A stretch of DNA of 64,000 bases from Cupriavidus gilardii (GCF_013314895.1 NZ_JABTYE010000001.1:343479-407478), one strand, 5' to 3'. Shown: positions 10,321-22,794, counted from the first letter of the stretch. Translations and numbers: made by a program. The notes: generated by a model not told the origin, from the sequence alone.

Positions 10321-11298
10321 TTGTCCGAGTCTTCCGCCTCTGCCTTGCTCGCTCCGGTCGCTGCCGACATGCGCGCCGTCGATGCAGTCATCCGGCAGCG
10401 CCTGTCTTCCGAAGTGCCACTGATCGAACAGATCGGCGAATACATCATCGGCGCGGGCGGCAAGCGCCTGCGTCCCGTGATCCTGCTGCTGTCGGCACGC
10501 GCCCTCGGCTATGACGGACACCGCCATCACGAACTGGCCGCGGTGGTGGAATTCATCCACACCGCCACGCTGCTGCACGACGACGTGGTGGACGAGTCCG
10601 AACTGCGGCGCGGCCGCCAGACCGCCAACGCGGTGTTCGGCAATGCCGCCAGCGTGCTGGTCGGCGACTTCCTCTATTCGCGCGCCTTCCAGATGATGGT
10701 CGACGCCGGCAGCATGCGGATCATGCAGATCCTGTCCGACGCGACCAATGTGATCGCCGAGGGCGAGGTCCTGCAGCTGCTCAACATGCACGACCCCGAC
10801 GTCACGGTGGAGCGCTATCTGCAGGTGATCCGCTACAAGACCGCCAAGCTGTTCGAGGCCTCGGCCCAGCTCGGCGCGGTGCTGGCGGGCGCCGACGCGG
10901 CGATGGAAGAGGCCGCCGCAGAATACGGCCGCCGCATCGGCACCGCCTTCCAGCTGATCGACGACATGCTCGACTACACCGCCAGCGCGGAGCAGATGGG
11001 CAAGAACGCCGGCGACGATCTGCGCGAGGGCAAGCCGACGCTGCCGCTGCTGCATCTGATGGAACATGGCACCGCCGAGCAACGCACGCTGGCGCGCGAG
11101 GCGATCGTCCAGGGCGGCACCGAACACTTCGACGCGGTGTTCTCGGCCATCCATCAATGCGGGGCCCTGGATGCGACCTTCGAGGCCGCAAAACGGGAGG
11201 CCGATGCAGCCGAACGTGCCGCAATGCAATTTCCCCCTTCACAACTGAAGGAAACGCTGATAAAGTTATGTGCTTTCTCGCTGCAACGTCAGTCCTGA
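10321..11298 (+). CDS. ispB: Octaprenyl/polyprenyl diphosphate synthase
   Basis: A 325-residue trans-prenyltransferase that builds the ubiquinone side chain from FPP and IPP. Both Asp-rich motifs are present: DDVVD (87-91) and DDMLD (214-218), with GGKRLRP at 46-52. TTG 10321 is the likeliest start: GGTGA lies five bases upstream and a TATAAT precedes it. GTG 10312 is an in-frame alternative. The frame extends to 10030 but would cross the promoter. It lies 20 bases before tRNA-Pro, so the tRNA is probably in the same transcript. Confidence 0.93.
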   Translation: MSESSASALLAPVAADMRAVDAVIRQRLSSEVPLIEQIGEYIIGAGGKRLRPVILLLSARALGYDGHRHHELAAVVEFIHTATLLHDDVVDESELRRGRQTANAVFGNAASVLVGDFLYSRAFQMMVDAGSMRIMQILSDATNVIAEGEVLQLLNMHDPDVTVERYLQVIRYKTAKLFEASAQLGAVLAGADAAMEEAAAEYGRRIGTAFQLIDDMLDYTASAEQMGKNAGDDLREGKPTLPLLHLMEHGTAEQRTLAREAIVQGGTEHFDAVFSAIHQCGALDATFEAAKREADAAERAAMQFPPSQLKETLIKLCAFSLQRQS

Positions 11299-11318
11299 CG
11301 CCGCAGCGGAAACAAAAA

Positions 11319-11395
11319 CGGGGTGTAGCTTAGCCTGGTAGAGCGCTACGTTCGGGACGTAGAGGCCGGAGGTTCGAATCCTCTCACCCCGACCA
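11319..11395 (+). tRNA. tRNA-Pro (anticodon CGG)
   Basis: The 77-base cloverleaf has acceptor CGGGGTG/CACCCCG, a D arm, an anticodon stem CTACG/CGTAG with loop TTCGGGA (anticodon CGG, reading CCG), the TTCGAAT T loop, and an encoded 3' CCA. It lies between ispB and a strong terminator. Confidence 0.97.
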
Positions 11396-11405
11396 GTTTT
11401 TCCGA

Positions 11406-11440
11406 AAGGGCCGTGCAGCGATGCACGGCCCTTTTGCTTT
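11406..11440 (+). terminator. Rho-independent terminator after tRNA-Pro
   Basis: A 12-bp perfect stem (AAGGGCCGTGCA with TGCACGGCCCTT) and a GCGA loop are followed by TTGCTTT. It begins 11 bases after the tRNA and probably ends the ispB-tRNA transcript. Confidence 0.88.
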
Positions 11441-11623
11441 GGTGCTTTGCTCGTATCGCGTCGCCGGCGCCGCGTCATTTCGGCACGCTTTTGCGCAGGG
11501 ACTTGGGCACGACCTTAGGCAGGTACGCGACATCGCGGTCCATTCCGTTTTGAGACTGCGCGCATTTCCGTCCGCGCCGCCGCATCGCACACTGGGCCCC
11601 TCCTCCACCGCCCCTGCCCCGCC

Positions 11624-12928
11624 ATGATCGCCACCGCCGACGCGCCGATCCAATACGACCCCGCCATGCCGTCGAGCGATGGCAGCCAGCGCGGCCAACG
11701 TGGTCCACGCGGCGGCGACGAGGTCGACGATGCGCCCGTGGTGCGCTTCGTCCAGAAGCTGCTGAGCGAAGCGTGCCGGCGCGGCGCCTCGGACCTGCAC
11801 TTCGAACCGTACGAAGGCTTCTACCGCGTGCGCTTTCGCATCGATGGGCTGCTGCACGAGGTCGCGCGTCCGCCGCTGGAAATACGCGACCGCATCGCGA
11901 CGCGGATCAAGGTGCTGGCCCGGCTGGACATCGCCGAGAAGCGCGTGCCGCAGGATGGCCGCATGCGCTTTGTGATACCGCGGCGTGACGGCGAGGCGGC
12001 GCCCCCGGAAGGCGCAGCAGTACGCGCGGTCGACCTGCGCGTATCGACGCTGCCGACGCTGTTCGGCGAGAAGATCGTGCTGCGCATGCTGGACGCCTCC
12101 AGCGTGCGGCTCGACATGGACGCCCTCGGCTTCGAAGCGGCGCAGCTTGCCGTGCTGCTCGAGCGTCTGCGCCGTCCGCACGGCATGGTGCTCGTCACCG
12201 GTCCAACGGGCAGCGGCAAGACCGTCTCGCTGTACGCCTTCCTGAATCTGGTGAACCAGGACGAGCGCAATATCGCGACGGCCGAGGATCCGGCCGAGAT
12301 CCAGCTGGCCGGCATCAACCAGGTCAATATCAACGACAAGGTCGGCCTGGGCTTTCCGACCGTGCTGCGCGCGTTGCTGCGTCAGGACCCGGACGTGATC
12401 ATGGTCGGCGAAATCCGCGACGCAGAGACCGCCGACATCGCGGTCAAGGCCGCGCAGACCGGCCATCTGGTCTTGTCGACACTGCATACCAACGATGCGC
12501 CGAGCACGCTGACGCGCCTCGCGCAGCTTGGCACCGCACCGTTCCATCTGGCCGCCAGCGTGCTTGTCATCACCGCGCAGCGGCTGGCCCGCATGCTGTG
12601 CGTGTGCAAGCGACCCGGCCCGGTGCCGCTGGCCGCGTTGCGCGAGGCGGGCTGCACGGACTCCCTGCTCGACGGCGACTGGCAGCCCTGCCTGCCGGTC
12701 GGGTGCGCCGCCTGCCGCGGCAGCGGCTATCGCGGCCGCTGCGGCATCCATCAGGTGATGCCGGTCTCCGACGCGATGCAGGGCATCATCCTGTCGCGGG
12801 GCAGTGCGCGCGCGCTGGCACAGCAGGCGCGCCGCGAGGGCGTGCTATCGTTGCGCGAGGCCGGGCTGCTCAAGGTCAGGGCGGGCACGACCTCGCTGGC
12901 CGAGGTGCTGGCGACCACCAATCCATAA
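11624..12928 (+). CDS. pilB: Type IV pilus assembly ATPase PilB/GspE-type, short form
   Basis: A 434-residue secretion ATPase that powers pilus extension or pseudopilus assembly at the inner membrane. Walker A is GPTGSGKT (193-200), Walker B DPDVIMVGEIRD (255-266), and the His box is near STLHTN (285-290). A Cys-rich zinc site (C326, C328, C361, C364) is retained. It is well below the usual length of about 560 because the N-terminal N1 domain is missing; the N2 domain starts almost at once. pilC and pilD follow on the same strand. Whether it extends type IV pili or runs another type II-like machine is not settled. Confidence 0.85.
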   Translation: MIATADAPIQYDPAMPSSDGSQRGQRGPRGGDEVDDAPVVRFVQKLLSEACRRGASDLHFEPYEGFYRVRFRIDGLLHEVARPPLEIRDRIATRIKVLARLDIAEKRVPQDGRMRFVIPRRDGEAAPPEGAAVRAVDLRVSTLPTLFGEKIVLRMLDASSVRLDMDALGFEAAQLAVLLERLRRPHGMVLVTGPTGSGKTVSLYAFLNLVNQDERNIATAEDPAEIQLAGINQVNINDKVGLGFPTVLRALLRQDPDVIMVGEIRDAETADIAVKAAQTGHLVLSTLHTNDAPSTLTRLAQLGTAPFHLAASVLVITAQRLARMLCVCKRPGPVPLAALREAGCTDSLLDGDWQPCLPVGCAACRGSGYRGRCGIHQVMPVSDAMQGIILSRGSARALAQQARREGVLSLREAGLLKVRAGTTSLAEVLATTNP

Positions 12929-12961
12929 CGACAATCCATAACGAAGATCGACCGAACGATC

Positions 12962-14086
12962 ATGCCATCCGGGTCCACCATGGCGGCCCCCGCACCGCGC
13001 GCCGCGGTCCGCCTTCCCGCGGTGGCGCGCACGACCGCGCCACCCCCATTCCGCGTCGACGACATTGCGCGCTTCACGCGGCAACTGTCGACGCTGCTGG
13101 ACGCAAGCGTGCCGCTGCTGCCGGCGCTCGACATCATCGCGCGCGGCCATGGCGATCCCGCCTGGCGCCGCCTGCTGTCGCAACTGCGCGGCGACATCGA
13201 AAGCGGCAGCGGCCTGGCCCAGGCCATGCGCCGACATCCCCGCACGTTCGACGCGCTCTACTGCAATCTTGTCGACGCCGGCGAACAAGGCGGCGCGCTG
13301 GGCAGCATGCTCGACCGGCTGTGTGCCTGCCTGGAACAGTCGATTGCGCTGCGCCGCCAAGTACGGGCCGCGCTGCGCTATCCGATGGTGGTGCTGGCAG
13401 TCGCCGCCGCCGTGATGACGATCCTGATGCTGTTCGTGATTCCCGCCTTCAAGCAGGTCTTTGTCGGCTTCGGTGCCGGCGCGCAACTGCCCGCGCCGAC
13501 GCAATTCGTGATCGCGCTGTCCGATGGCCTTGTCGCGCACTGGCAGCTGCTGCTGGCACTGCCGCCGCTGGCGTGGCTGAGCCTGCGGCATGCGCTGCGC
13601 CGCTCGGCGCCGCTGCGCCATGCACGCGATCGGGCGCTGCTGCGCTTGCCGCTGGCCGGTCCGCTGCTCCGCAAGGCCGCAGTGGCGCGCTGGACGCGCA
13701 CGCTGGCCACGCTGTCCGCCGCAGGCACGCCGCTGGTCGAGGCAATGGCGCTGGTCGCGGGGGCGGCCGGCAATCGCGTGTACCGCGACGCCACCCGGCA
13801 GATCGAACGCGCGGTGCGTTGCGGCGCCAGTCTGGCCACGGCGATGCGCGCCAGCGCCGTGTTCGACCCGATGGCGCTGCAGATGACCCGCATCGGCGAG
13901 GAATCGGGCGCGCTCGACACGATGCTGCTGCATGTCGCGCAATGCTGCGAGCGTGAGGTCGACGAGGGCGTCGCCGCGGTCGCCGGCATGATCGAGCCGC
14001 TGATCGTCGTGGTGCTGGGCGTGCTGATCGGCGCGCTGGTGATCGCGATGTATCTGCCGATCTTCAAGCTGGCGCAGGTGGTCTGA
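12962..14086 (+). CDS. pilC: Type IV pilus inner-membrane platform protein PilC/GspF
   Basis: A 374-residue polytopic protein with two GspF repeats (about 40-165 and 245-370) and hydrophobic segments near 140-165, 195-215 and 340-365. It is the inner-membrane platform on which the ATPase and pilin subunits act. It starts 33 bases after pilB and ends one base before pilD, so the three genes form an operon. The length is slightly short for PilC because the N-terminal region before repeat 1 is brief and Ala/Pro-rich. Confidence 0.88.
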   Translation: MPSGSTMAAPAPRAAVRLPAVARTTAPPPFRVDDIARFTRQLSTLLDASVPLLPALDIIARGHGDPAWRRLLSQLRGDIESGSGLAQAMRRHPRTFDALYCNLVDAGEQGGALGSMLDRLCACLEQSIALRRQVRAALRYPMVVLAVAAAVMTILMLFVIPAFKQVFVGFGAGAQLPAPTQFVIALSDGLVAHWQLLLALPPLAWLSLRHALRRSAPLRHARDRALLRLPLAGPLLRKAAVARWTRTLATLSAAGTPLVEAMALVAGAAGNRVYRDATRQIERAVRCGASLATAMRASAVFDPMALQMTRIGEESGALDTMLLHVAQCCEREVDEGVAAVAGMIEPLIVVVLGVLIGALVIAMYLPIFKLAQVV

Positions 14087-14087
14087 G

Positions 14088-15029
14088 ATGCAAGGCTTTC
14101 TGTCGAACTGGAACGCGGCCATGCCGGCCGGTACCTGGACCATCGCCGCGCTGGCGGCCCTGCCGCCGTGGTTTCTGCTGAGCGCGACGGCGTTGCTCGG
14201 GCTGGTGGTCGGCAGCTTCCTGAACGTGGTCGTGCATCGGCTGCCGCGCATGATGGAGCGCGAGGAGGCGAACTATCTGGCCGCGCTGCGCCACGAGCCC
14301 GCGCCCTACCCCGAACGCTACGACCTGATGGTGCCGCGCTCGTCGTGCCCGCATTGCGGCCATGCGATCGCGCCGTGGGAAAACATTCCGGTGCTGGGTT
14401 ATCTGCTGCTGGGCGGGCGCTGCTCGGCCTGCAGCAAGCCGATCGGCCTGCGCTATCCCGCCGTCGAACTGGCCAGCGCGGCGCTGTGCGCGCTGGCGGC
14501 CTGGCATTTCGGGCCGACATGGCAGGCGCTGGCCGCCATGGTGCTGACCTGGTCGCTGCTGTCGCTGGCGCTGATCGATGCCGACACCCAACTGTTGCCC
14601 GACCAGATCACGCAGCCGCTGCTGTGGCTTGGCCTGCTGCTGAACCTGATGGGTCTGTTCGCACCGATCGCCGACGCGGTGATCGGCGCAGTCGCCGGCT
14701 ATCTGCTGTTGTGGACCACCTATTGGCTGTTCAAGCTGCTGCGCGGCAAGGAGGGCATGGGCTATGGCGACTTCAAGCTGATGGCCGCGCTCGGCGGCTG
14801 GTTCGGCTGGCAGGCGCTGCCGGCGCTGGTGCTGCTGTCGTCGGTGGTCGGACTGGTGTACGGTCTTGCCAAGATCGCGCTGCACCGACACGATCGCGAT
14901 ACGCCGTTCCCGTTCGGTCCGTTTATTGCCGGCGCCGGACTGCTGGTGCTGTTTGCCGGCGCGGACTGGCTGCTGCCGGCATTGGCGCCCGGCGCCGCGA
15001 TCGAAGCAGGCGCCGTGATGACCCGCTGA
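14088..15029 (+). CDS. pilD: Prepilin peptidase / N-methyltransferase
   Basis: A 313-residue polytopic aspartic peptidase that cleaves prepilin leaders and methylates the new N-terminus. The Cys4 zinc site of the methylase domain is intact (C87, C90, C112, C115). The catalytic Asp residues are visible in ALIDADTQLLPD (near D164) and GYGDFK (D228). Its ATG begins two bases after the pilC stop. It has the full two-domain form, so it can probably process pseudopilins as well as pilins. Confidence 0.93.
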   Translation: MQGFLSNWNAAMPAGTWTIAALAALPPWFLLSATALLGLVVGSFLNVVVHRLPRMMEREEANYLAALRHEPAPYPERYDLMVPRSSCPHCGHAIAPWENIPVLGYLLLGGRCSACSKPIGLRYPAVELASAALCALAAWHFGPTWQALAAMVLTWSLLSLALIDADTQLLPDQITQPLLWLGLLLNLMGLFAPIADAVIGAVAGYLLLWTTYWLFKLLRGKEGMGYGDFKLMAALGGWFGWQALPALVLLSSVVGLVYGLAKIALHRHDRDTPFPFGPFIAGAGLLVLFAGADWLLPALAPGAAIEAGAVMTR

Positions 15030-15122
15030 CGCCCGCCGTGCCCCACAGCGCTCGGCGGCACCCGACGCACTGACCACCAACGCTACCCCAACGCCACCCC
15101 AACGCCCACTGCCTGGAGACAT

Positions 15123-15755
15123 ATGCTGGAAATCGGATTGACCGGAGGCATCGGCTCGGGCAAGAGCCGCGTCGCCGATCTGTTTGCCGAGCGCGGCGCC
15201 GCGCTGATCGATACCGATCTGATCGCGCACGAGATCACCGCGCCCGGCGGCGCGGCGATTGCCGCGTTGGTCGAGGCCTTCGGCCCCACGTGCCTGCGCG
15301 CCGACGGCGCGATGGACCGCGATGCGATGCGCGCGCTGGTGTTCTCCGATCCGACCGCCAAGGCGCGCCTCGAAGCGATCACGCATCCGCTGATCCGCGA
15401 GGTCACCGAACAGCGGGCCGCGCAGATCCGCGAGAGCGGCGCCCATCCCTATCTGATCCACGTGGTGCCGCTGCTGGTGGAGTCAGGCCGCTGGCGCGAG
15501 CGTGTCGATCGCGTGCTGGTGGTCGACTGCAGCGAAGCGACGCAGATTGCCCGCGTGATGGCGCGCAACGGCTTCTCGCGCGAGCAGGTCGAGGCCATCA
15601 TGGCGAGGCAGGCCACGCGCGCGCAGCGGCTTGCGGTGGCCGACGATGTGATCGACAACGACGGCCCCGTCGAAGCGCTGCCCCCGCAGGTCGAAGCGCT
15701 CGATCGTCGCTATCGCGCGATGAAGCCCGCGTCGCCGACATCGGCCGCGGGCTGA
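15123..15755 (+). CDS. coaE: Dephospho-CoA kinase
   Basis: A 210-residue P-loop kinase for the last step of coenzyme A synthesis, phosphorylating the 3'-OH of dephospho-CoA. The P-loop GGIGSGKS occupies residues 8-15 and the DTD motif follows near 34-36. GGAGACAT stands directly before the ATG. Length and position after pilD match the common gamma/beta-proteobacterial order pilBCD-coaE-zapD-yacG. Confidence 0.95.
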   Translation: MLEIGLTGGIGSGKSRVADLFAERGAALIDTDLIAHEITAPGGAAIAALVEAFGPTCLRADGAMDRDAMRALVFSDPTAKARLEAITHPLIREVTEQRAAQIRESGAHPYLIHVVPLLVESGRWRERVDRVLVVDCSEATQIARVMARNGFSREQVEAIMARQATRAQRLAVADDVIDNDGPVEALPPQVEALDRRYRAMKPASPTSAAG

Positions 15756-15817
15756 ACCGCACCAGCGCACATCGCTGCGCATCAGGCGATCTCGAGGCCA
15801 CCGTCGGCGGCGTTTCA

Positions 15818-15846
15818 TTGTCCTTGCGCGCGGTCTCGCATAGAAT
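15818..15846 (+). promoter_or_regulatory. Putative promoter of zapD-yacG
   Basis: TTGTCC (15818-15823) and TAGAAT (15841-15846) are 17 bases apart. The predicted transcript has a leader of about 150 bases before zapD, which contains the hairpin at 15883-15901. Confidence 0.5.
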
Positions 15847-15882
15847 GCGTTGGAATATGCTGCCAAGTGCATGCATACGGCC

Positions 15883-15901
15883 GCATGCGAGCTTCGCATG
15901 C
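15883..15901 (+). other. Hairpin in the zapD leader
   Basis: GCATGCGA and TCGCATGC form a perfect 8-bp stem around a three-base loop. A further GCATGC copy lies just upstream. It sits between the putative promoter and the TTG start of zapD, about 100 bases from the start. Its role is unknown; there is no T-run, so it is not a standard terminator. Confidence 0.4.
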
Positions 15902-16003
15902 ATTCTGTACCGATCGCCTCGCGCGCCAGCCTGAGCCGATTCGTCTGTCGAATCCAGCACCGGGCCGGCAAGCTGGCCGACGCCGCGCTGCACGGACTTC
16001 CCC

Positions 16004-16762
16004 TTGATTCTGTACGAATATCCTTTCAACGAACGCATCAGGACACTCCTGCGTCTGGAGGACCTGTTCGATCGGCTGGAGTACTTTCTCGGACAGGAAC
16101 ATGCGCTGCAGCATCATGTCGCGCTGACCACGCTGTTCGAGATCATCGACGTCGCGGGCCGCGCCGATCTGAAAACCGATCTGATCAAGGAACTCGATCG
16201 CCAGCGACAGGCGCTGACCGCGCTGCGCTCGAGCCCGCAGATCGATCAGCAGACGCTGGACGCCGTGATTGGCGAGCTCGAGCAAGCCATCTCGCAACTG
16301 AACCAGACCGTCGGCAAGGCGGGCCAGCTGCTCACCGACAACGAGTGGCTGACCAGCATCCGCAGCCGCGCGATCATCCCCGGCGGCACCTGCGAATTCG
16401 ACTTGCCGTCCTACTATGCCTGGCAGCATCGGCCGGCCGAGGAACGGCGCGCCGACATCCTGAAGTGGGTCCGTCCGCTGATTCCGCTGCGCGTTGGCAC
16501 CGACGCGGTGCTGAAGCTGCTGCGCGAGTCCGGCCAGAGCGGCAAGGTGATCGCCACCGGCGGCAGCTATCAGCAGATGCTGTCCGGCCGCAGCTACCAG
16601 CTGATGCAGGTGCTGCTGGACGATTCGCTGCTGGCCTTCATCCCCGAGATGAGCGCCAACAAGTACATGCTATGGGTGCGCTTCACCCAGCAGGATGGCG
16701 ATATGCGACCGCGCTCGGTCGATGCCGACATCCCCTTCCTGCTCAAACTCTGCAATTTCTGA
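16004..16762 (+). CDS. zapD: Cell division protein ZapD
   Basis: A 252-residue cytoplasmic protein that crosslinks FtsZ filaments and stabilises the Z ring. The start [20 protein letters not shown] is the conserved ZapD N-terminus and fixes the initiation codon as TTG 16004, since no ATG or GTG precedes it in frame. The body is alpha-helical in the first half and beta-rich in the second, as expected. yacG follows after six bases. Confidence 0.94.
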   Translation: MILYEYPFNERIRTLLRLEDLFDRLEYFLGQEHALQHHVALTTLFEIIDVAGRADLKTDLIKELDRQRQALTALRSSPQIDQQTLDAVIGELEQAISQLNQTVGKAGQLLTDNEWLTSIRSRAIIPGGTCEFDLPSYYAWQHRPAEERRADILKWVRPLIPLRVGTDAVLKLLRESGQSGKVIATGGSYQQMLSGRSYQLMQVLLDDSLLAFIPEMSANKYMLWVRFTQQDGDMRPRSVDADIPFLLKLCNF

Positions 16763-16768
16763 TTTGCC

Positions 16769-16957
16769 ATGCCATCCGTAGTCAAATGCCCGACCTGTGG
16801 CAAGGACGTGGTTTGGGCGCCGGAAAACAAGTTCCGCCCCTTCTGCTCCGAACGTTGCAAGCAAATCGACCTGGGGGCCTGGGCCAGCGAGAAGTACGTG
16901 ATCGGCGGCAAGCCCGCCGACCCGAACGAGGACCAGCAGGATCAGAACGACGATTGA
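16769..16957 (+). CDS. yacG: DNA gyrase inhibitor YacG (zinc-binding)
   Basis: A 62-residue zinc ribbon protein with Cys ligands at 7, 10, 26 and 30 (CPTCG ... CSERC), followed by an acidic Asp/Gln tail. In E. coli YacG binds GyrB and blocks DNA binding by gyrase. It lies six bases after zapD in the same operon. Its stop codon lies inside the first unit of an 11-bp tandem repeat. Confidence 0.93.
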   Translation: MPSVVKCPTCGKDVVWAPENKFRPFCSERCKQIDLGAWASEKYVIGGKPADPNEDQQDQNDD

Positions 16958-17012
16958 GCGACGCTTGAGGGACGACCGAGCGACGATTGAGCGACGACCG
17001 AGCGACGATCGG
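16947..17012. repeat. 11-bp tandem repeat at the yacG stop codon
   Basis: Six consecutive 11-bp units with consensus GCGACGAYYGA: starts at 16947, 16958, 16969, 16980, 16991 and 17002. The first unit includes the yacG stop. The array fills most of the convergent spacer between yacG and the Nudix gene. Unit length is not a multiple of three, fitting a non-coding array. Confidence 0.85.
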
Positions 17013-17051
17013 GTCCCCGGCCGAACGTCTCGGCTCAGCCAGCGCTGATCC

Positions 17052-17456
17052 TCAGACCGCCTCTTCCCCCAACCACTCGACCACCGGAATCGTCGCCGGC
17101 AGCAAGGGGCCGACGCTGACGGGCACCTGTTCCCACGAGAAGGCCTGGCCTTCGCGCCCGACCGGCTCGCCCGACCAGCCGGTGACCTTGCAGAAGTGCA
17201 GCCGCACGTAGGCGTGCGGGTAATCGTGCTCGAGCACGTGCCAGCGCGTCGAGGCCGTGATGTCCAGCCCCAGTTCCTCGTGCAGCTCGCGCGCCAGCGC
17301 CGCTTCGACGGACTCGCCCGCCTCGAGCTTGCCGCCCGGAAACTCCCAGTAGCCCTCGTAAGGCTTGCCGGCCGGCCGCTGCGCCAGCAGGAAGCGCCCG
17401 TCCGGGCGTACCAGCACGCCGACCGCGACCTCGGTGACCTTGCGCCCGCCGCTCAT
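17052..17456 (-). CDS. MutT-like Nudix hydrolase (8-oxo-dGTP diphosphatase type)
   Basis: A 134-residue Nudix protein. The box spans residues 42-64 with core RELHEE, preceded by GYWEFPGG, a MutT-like feature. MutT enzymes clear 8-oxo-dGTP and prevent A:T to C:G transversions; the length and the motif VLVRPDGRFLLAQRP fit that group. ATG 17456 overlaps the stop of the upstream DUF815 ATPase gene as ATGA. Substrate assignment is by family only. Confidence 0.85.
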   Translation of the reverse strand: MSGGRKVTEVAVGVLVRPDGRFLLAQRPAGKPYEGYWEFPGGKLEAGESVEAALARELHEELGLDITASTRWHVLEHDYPHAYVRLHFCKVTGWSGEPVGREGQAFSWEQVPVSVGPLLPATIPVVEWLGEEAV

Positions 17457-18364
17457 GCCGGCTCGCCCTGGTGCGCGCCCGGATGGCCCCCGTAAGGCTT
17501 GCCGTGCTTGCCGCCCCAATCGCGCGCGAACTGCCAGGCGACCCGCCCGGAGCGCGAGCCGCGCTCCAGCGCCCACACCAGCGCATCGCCGCGCGCCGCC
17601 GCAATGTCGTCGTCGCTGCAGCCAAACTGGCGCAGCCAGTGCGCGACGATATTCAGGTATTCGTCCTGCTTCGGCGGATAGAACGACAGCCACAGGCCGA
17701 AACGCTCGGACAGCGAAATCTTTTCCTCGACCACCTCGCCCGGATGGATCTCGCCATCCGCCGTGTGCTGGTAGGTCTCGTTGTCCTTCATGTATTCGGG
17801 CAGCAGGTGGCGGCGGTTCGATGTCGCATAGACCAGCACGTTGTCCGACTGCGCGGCGACCGAGCCGTCGAGCGCCGACTTCAGCGACTTGTAGCCCGAT
17901 TCGCCATCCTCGAACGACAGGTCGTCGCAGAAGATCACGAAGCGTTCCGGCCGCTGCGTCAGCTGCTCGACGATATCGCCCAGATCGCCGAGATCGGCCT
18001 TGTCGACTTCGACCAGGCGCAGCCCCTCGCCGACGAAGGCGTTCAGGCAGGCTTTGATCAGCGACGACTTGCCGGTGCCGCGCGCGCCGGTCAGCAGCAC
18101 GTTGTTGGCCGGCAGCTTGTGTACGAACTGGCGCGTATTGGCGACGATGGCGTCCTTCTGACGCTCGATGTTCTTCAGGTCGTCCAGATGGATCGGCGGC
18201 AGCTGGCGGATTGCCTGCAGATAGCCGATATTGCCGAACAGACTCTGCCGCTTGCGCCAGCGGAAGGCGACCGCTTGCTGCCAGTCCGCCTCGGTCAGCT
18301 GCGGCGGCAGCCACTGTTCGAGCCGGGCGAGAAATTGATCGAGACGGGAGGCGAGATCGGACAT
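17453..18364 (-). CDS. DUF815-family AAA ATPase
   Basis: A 303-residue cytoplasmic P-loop ATPase with Walker A TGARGTGKSS (92-101), Walker B FVIFCDDLSF near 140-149, and an Arg-containing sensor region (ATSNRRHLLPEYM). It matches the DUF815 group common in proteobacteria next to mutT and argJ; the cellular role is not established. ATG 18364 gives a helical N-terminus (MSDLASRLDQFLARLEQWL). It is coupled by ATGA overlap to the Nudix gene. Confidence 0.87.
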   Translation of the reverse strand: MSDLASRLDQFLARLEQWLPPQLTEADWQQAVAFRWRKRQSLFGNIGYLQAIRQLPPIHLDDLKNIERQKDAIVANTRQFVHKLPANNVLLTGARGTGKSSLIKACLNAFVGEGLRLVEVDKADLGDLGDIVEQLTQRPERFVIFCDDLSFEDGESGYKSLKSALDGSVAAQSDNVLVYATSNRRHLLPEYMKDNETYQHTADGEIHPGEVVEEKISLSERFGLWLSFYPPKQDEYLNIVAHWLRQFGCSDDDIAAARGDALVWALERGSRSGRVAWQFARDWGGKHGKPYGGHPGAHQGEPA

Positions 18365-18448
18365 GGCGGCAATCCGGAAAGGCGGGGGATGGGAGACGCG
18401 GAACGGCGAGGCGAGCAGGATGGGCCGGTGCCGGGCCCTTGCCGTGGG

Positions 18449-18476
18449 CGATGCCTTGCCAGGCGGCAAGGCATCG
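18449..18476 (-). other. Perfect hairpin downstream of argJ
   Basis: A 12-bp perfect stem (CGATGCCTTGCC with GGCAAGGCATCG) around an AGGC loop lies 11 bases past the argJ stop. It has no T-run on either strand, so it may stabilise the argJ mRNA end rather than terminate transcription. Confidence 0.5.
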
Positions 18477-18487
18477 TCTGGCAACAA

Positions 18488-19717
18488 TCAGGAACGATAG
18501 TCGGCGTTGATCGAAACGTAGTCGTGCGACAGGTCACAGGTCCAGACCGTGGCCGCCGCGTTGCCGCGGCCGAGTGCGATGCGCACCGTGATCTCGGCCT
18601 GCTTCATCACGCGCTGGCCGTCTTCCTCGCGGTATTCGGGATGACGGCCGCCGTCCTTCGCGACCCAGACATCGTCGAGCCACAGATTGACGCCGCCAAC
18701 GTCGAGGTCGTCGACGCCGGCGTAGCCGACCGCGGCCAGGATCCGGCCAAGATTGGGATCGGAGGCGTAGAACGCGGTCTTGACCAGCGGCGAGTGGGCG
18801 ACCGCATAGGCGATCTGCCGGCATTCGGCGACATCGCGTCCGCCTTCGACCCGGATCGTCATCAGCTTGGTCGCGCCTTCGCCGTCGCGCACGATCATCT
18901 GCGCGAGCTCCTGCGCCAGCGACGTCACCGCATCGCGCAGCGCCTCGAAGTCGGCGCCGTCGGCGCGCTCGATCGCGGGGGCGCCGGCGCGGCCGGTGGC
19001 GATCAGCACGAAGGAATCGTTGGTCGAGGTATCGCCGTCGATCGTGATGCTGTTGAACGAATGATCGGCCGCGTGCGACACCAGCGCCTGCAGCACCGGC
19101 TGGGCCACGGTCGCGTCGGTGGCGATAAAGCCCAGCATCGTCGCCATATTGGGCTTGATCATGCCGGCGCCCTTGCTGATGCCGGTCAGCGTGACCGTCT
19201 TGCCGCCGATCGTCACCGTACGCGACGCCGCCTTCGGCTGCGTGTCGGTCGTCATGATCGATTCGGCCGCCGCCAGCCAGTTGTCCTCGCGCGCGTTGGC
19301 GATCGCCTTGGGCACGCCGGCCAGCAGCCTGTCCATCGGCAGCGGTTCGAGAATCACGCCGGTCGAGAACGGCAGCACCTGATCGGCGCCGATGCCCAGC
19401 GCGCCGGCGACCGCCTCGCAGGTCGCGCGCGCATTGGCCAGGCCCGGCTCGCCGGTGCCGGCATTGGCATTGCCCGTGTTGATTACCAGCGCGCGGATGC
19501 CGCGGCCGGCCCCCAGATGCTCGCGGCAGACCTGCACCGGCGCGGCGCAGAAGCGGTTGCGCGTGAAGACGCCGGCCACCGTGCTGCCCTCGGCCAGGCG
19601 CACCACCAGCACGTCCTTGCGGTTGGCCTTGCGGATGCCCGCTTCAGCCCAGCCGAGCTCGACGCCGGCGACCGGTTTCAGATTCTCTGCCTGCGGCAGC
19701 GGCAAGTTGACGGCCAT
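18488..19717 (-). CDS. argJ: Bifunctional ornithine acetyltransferase / N-acetylglutamate synthase
   Basis: A 409-residue ArgJ that moves the acetyl group from N-acetylornithine to glutamate, recycling acetyl groups in arginine synthesis. It self-cleaves; the nucleophile Thr193 lies in PNMATMLGF. The motifs NTGNANAGTG (80-89) and DGDTSTND are conserved. AAGGA lies seven bases before ATG 19717. It follows secA by 46 bases. Whether it also uses acetyl-CoA (bifunctional form) cannot be told from sequence. Confidence 0.95.
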   Translation of the reverse strand: MAVNLPLPQAENLKPVAGVELGWAEAGIRKANRKDVLVVRLAEGSTVAGVFTRNRFCAAPVQVCREHLGAGRGIRALVINTGNANAGTGEPGLANARATCEAVAGALGIGADQVLPFSTGVILEPLPMDRLLAGVPKAIANAREDNWLAAAESIMTTDTQPKAASRTVTIGGKTVTLTGISKGAGMIKPNMATMLGFIATDATVAQPVLQALVSHAADHSFNSITIDGDTSTNDSFVLIATGRAGAPAIERADGADFEALRDAVTSLAQELAQMIVRDGEGATKLMTIRVEGGRDVAECRQIAYAVAHSPLVKTAFYASDPNLGRILAAVGYAGVDDLDVGGVNLWLDDVWVAKDGGRHPEYREEDGQRVMKQAEITVRIALGRGNAAATVWTCDLSHDYVSINADYRS

Positions 19718-19763
19718 GTTCGATTCCTTGCTTCGATGCGATACCCAGTGTCCGCCGGCGGGC

Positions 19764-22538
<2,775 letters not shown>

Positions 22539-22794
22539 CGATTGGTGTCACCTGCGCACGATTGCGGTCCTGCCGTCCGTGCCGCATGGGCCGGACGAGA
22601 AGCGCGCGTGGCGAAGAGAGGATTAGCGCAAAACGCCGAGTTTATCACGCGCGGCGGGCCGTTCCGTGGGCGAATCCGCCGCGGTTCCGGTACGCCGGGG
22701 CCGGGTCGAGACCGTGCCGGCACGCTGTCTCTCGCGCGGCACCGCGCACGGCACCGGGGCGCTGCGGCGGGCCCGCCCGAGACAGGCTTGGGGC

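Noticed and set aside
16947..17012. CRISPR-like array
   Set aside because: The units are directly adjacent with no spacers and only 11 bp long. None of the tandem repeats in the window has spacer architecture, and there are no cas genes.
18449..18476. Rho-independent terminator for argJ
   Set aside because: The stem is perfect, but no T-run follows on either strand, so I list it only as a hairpin.
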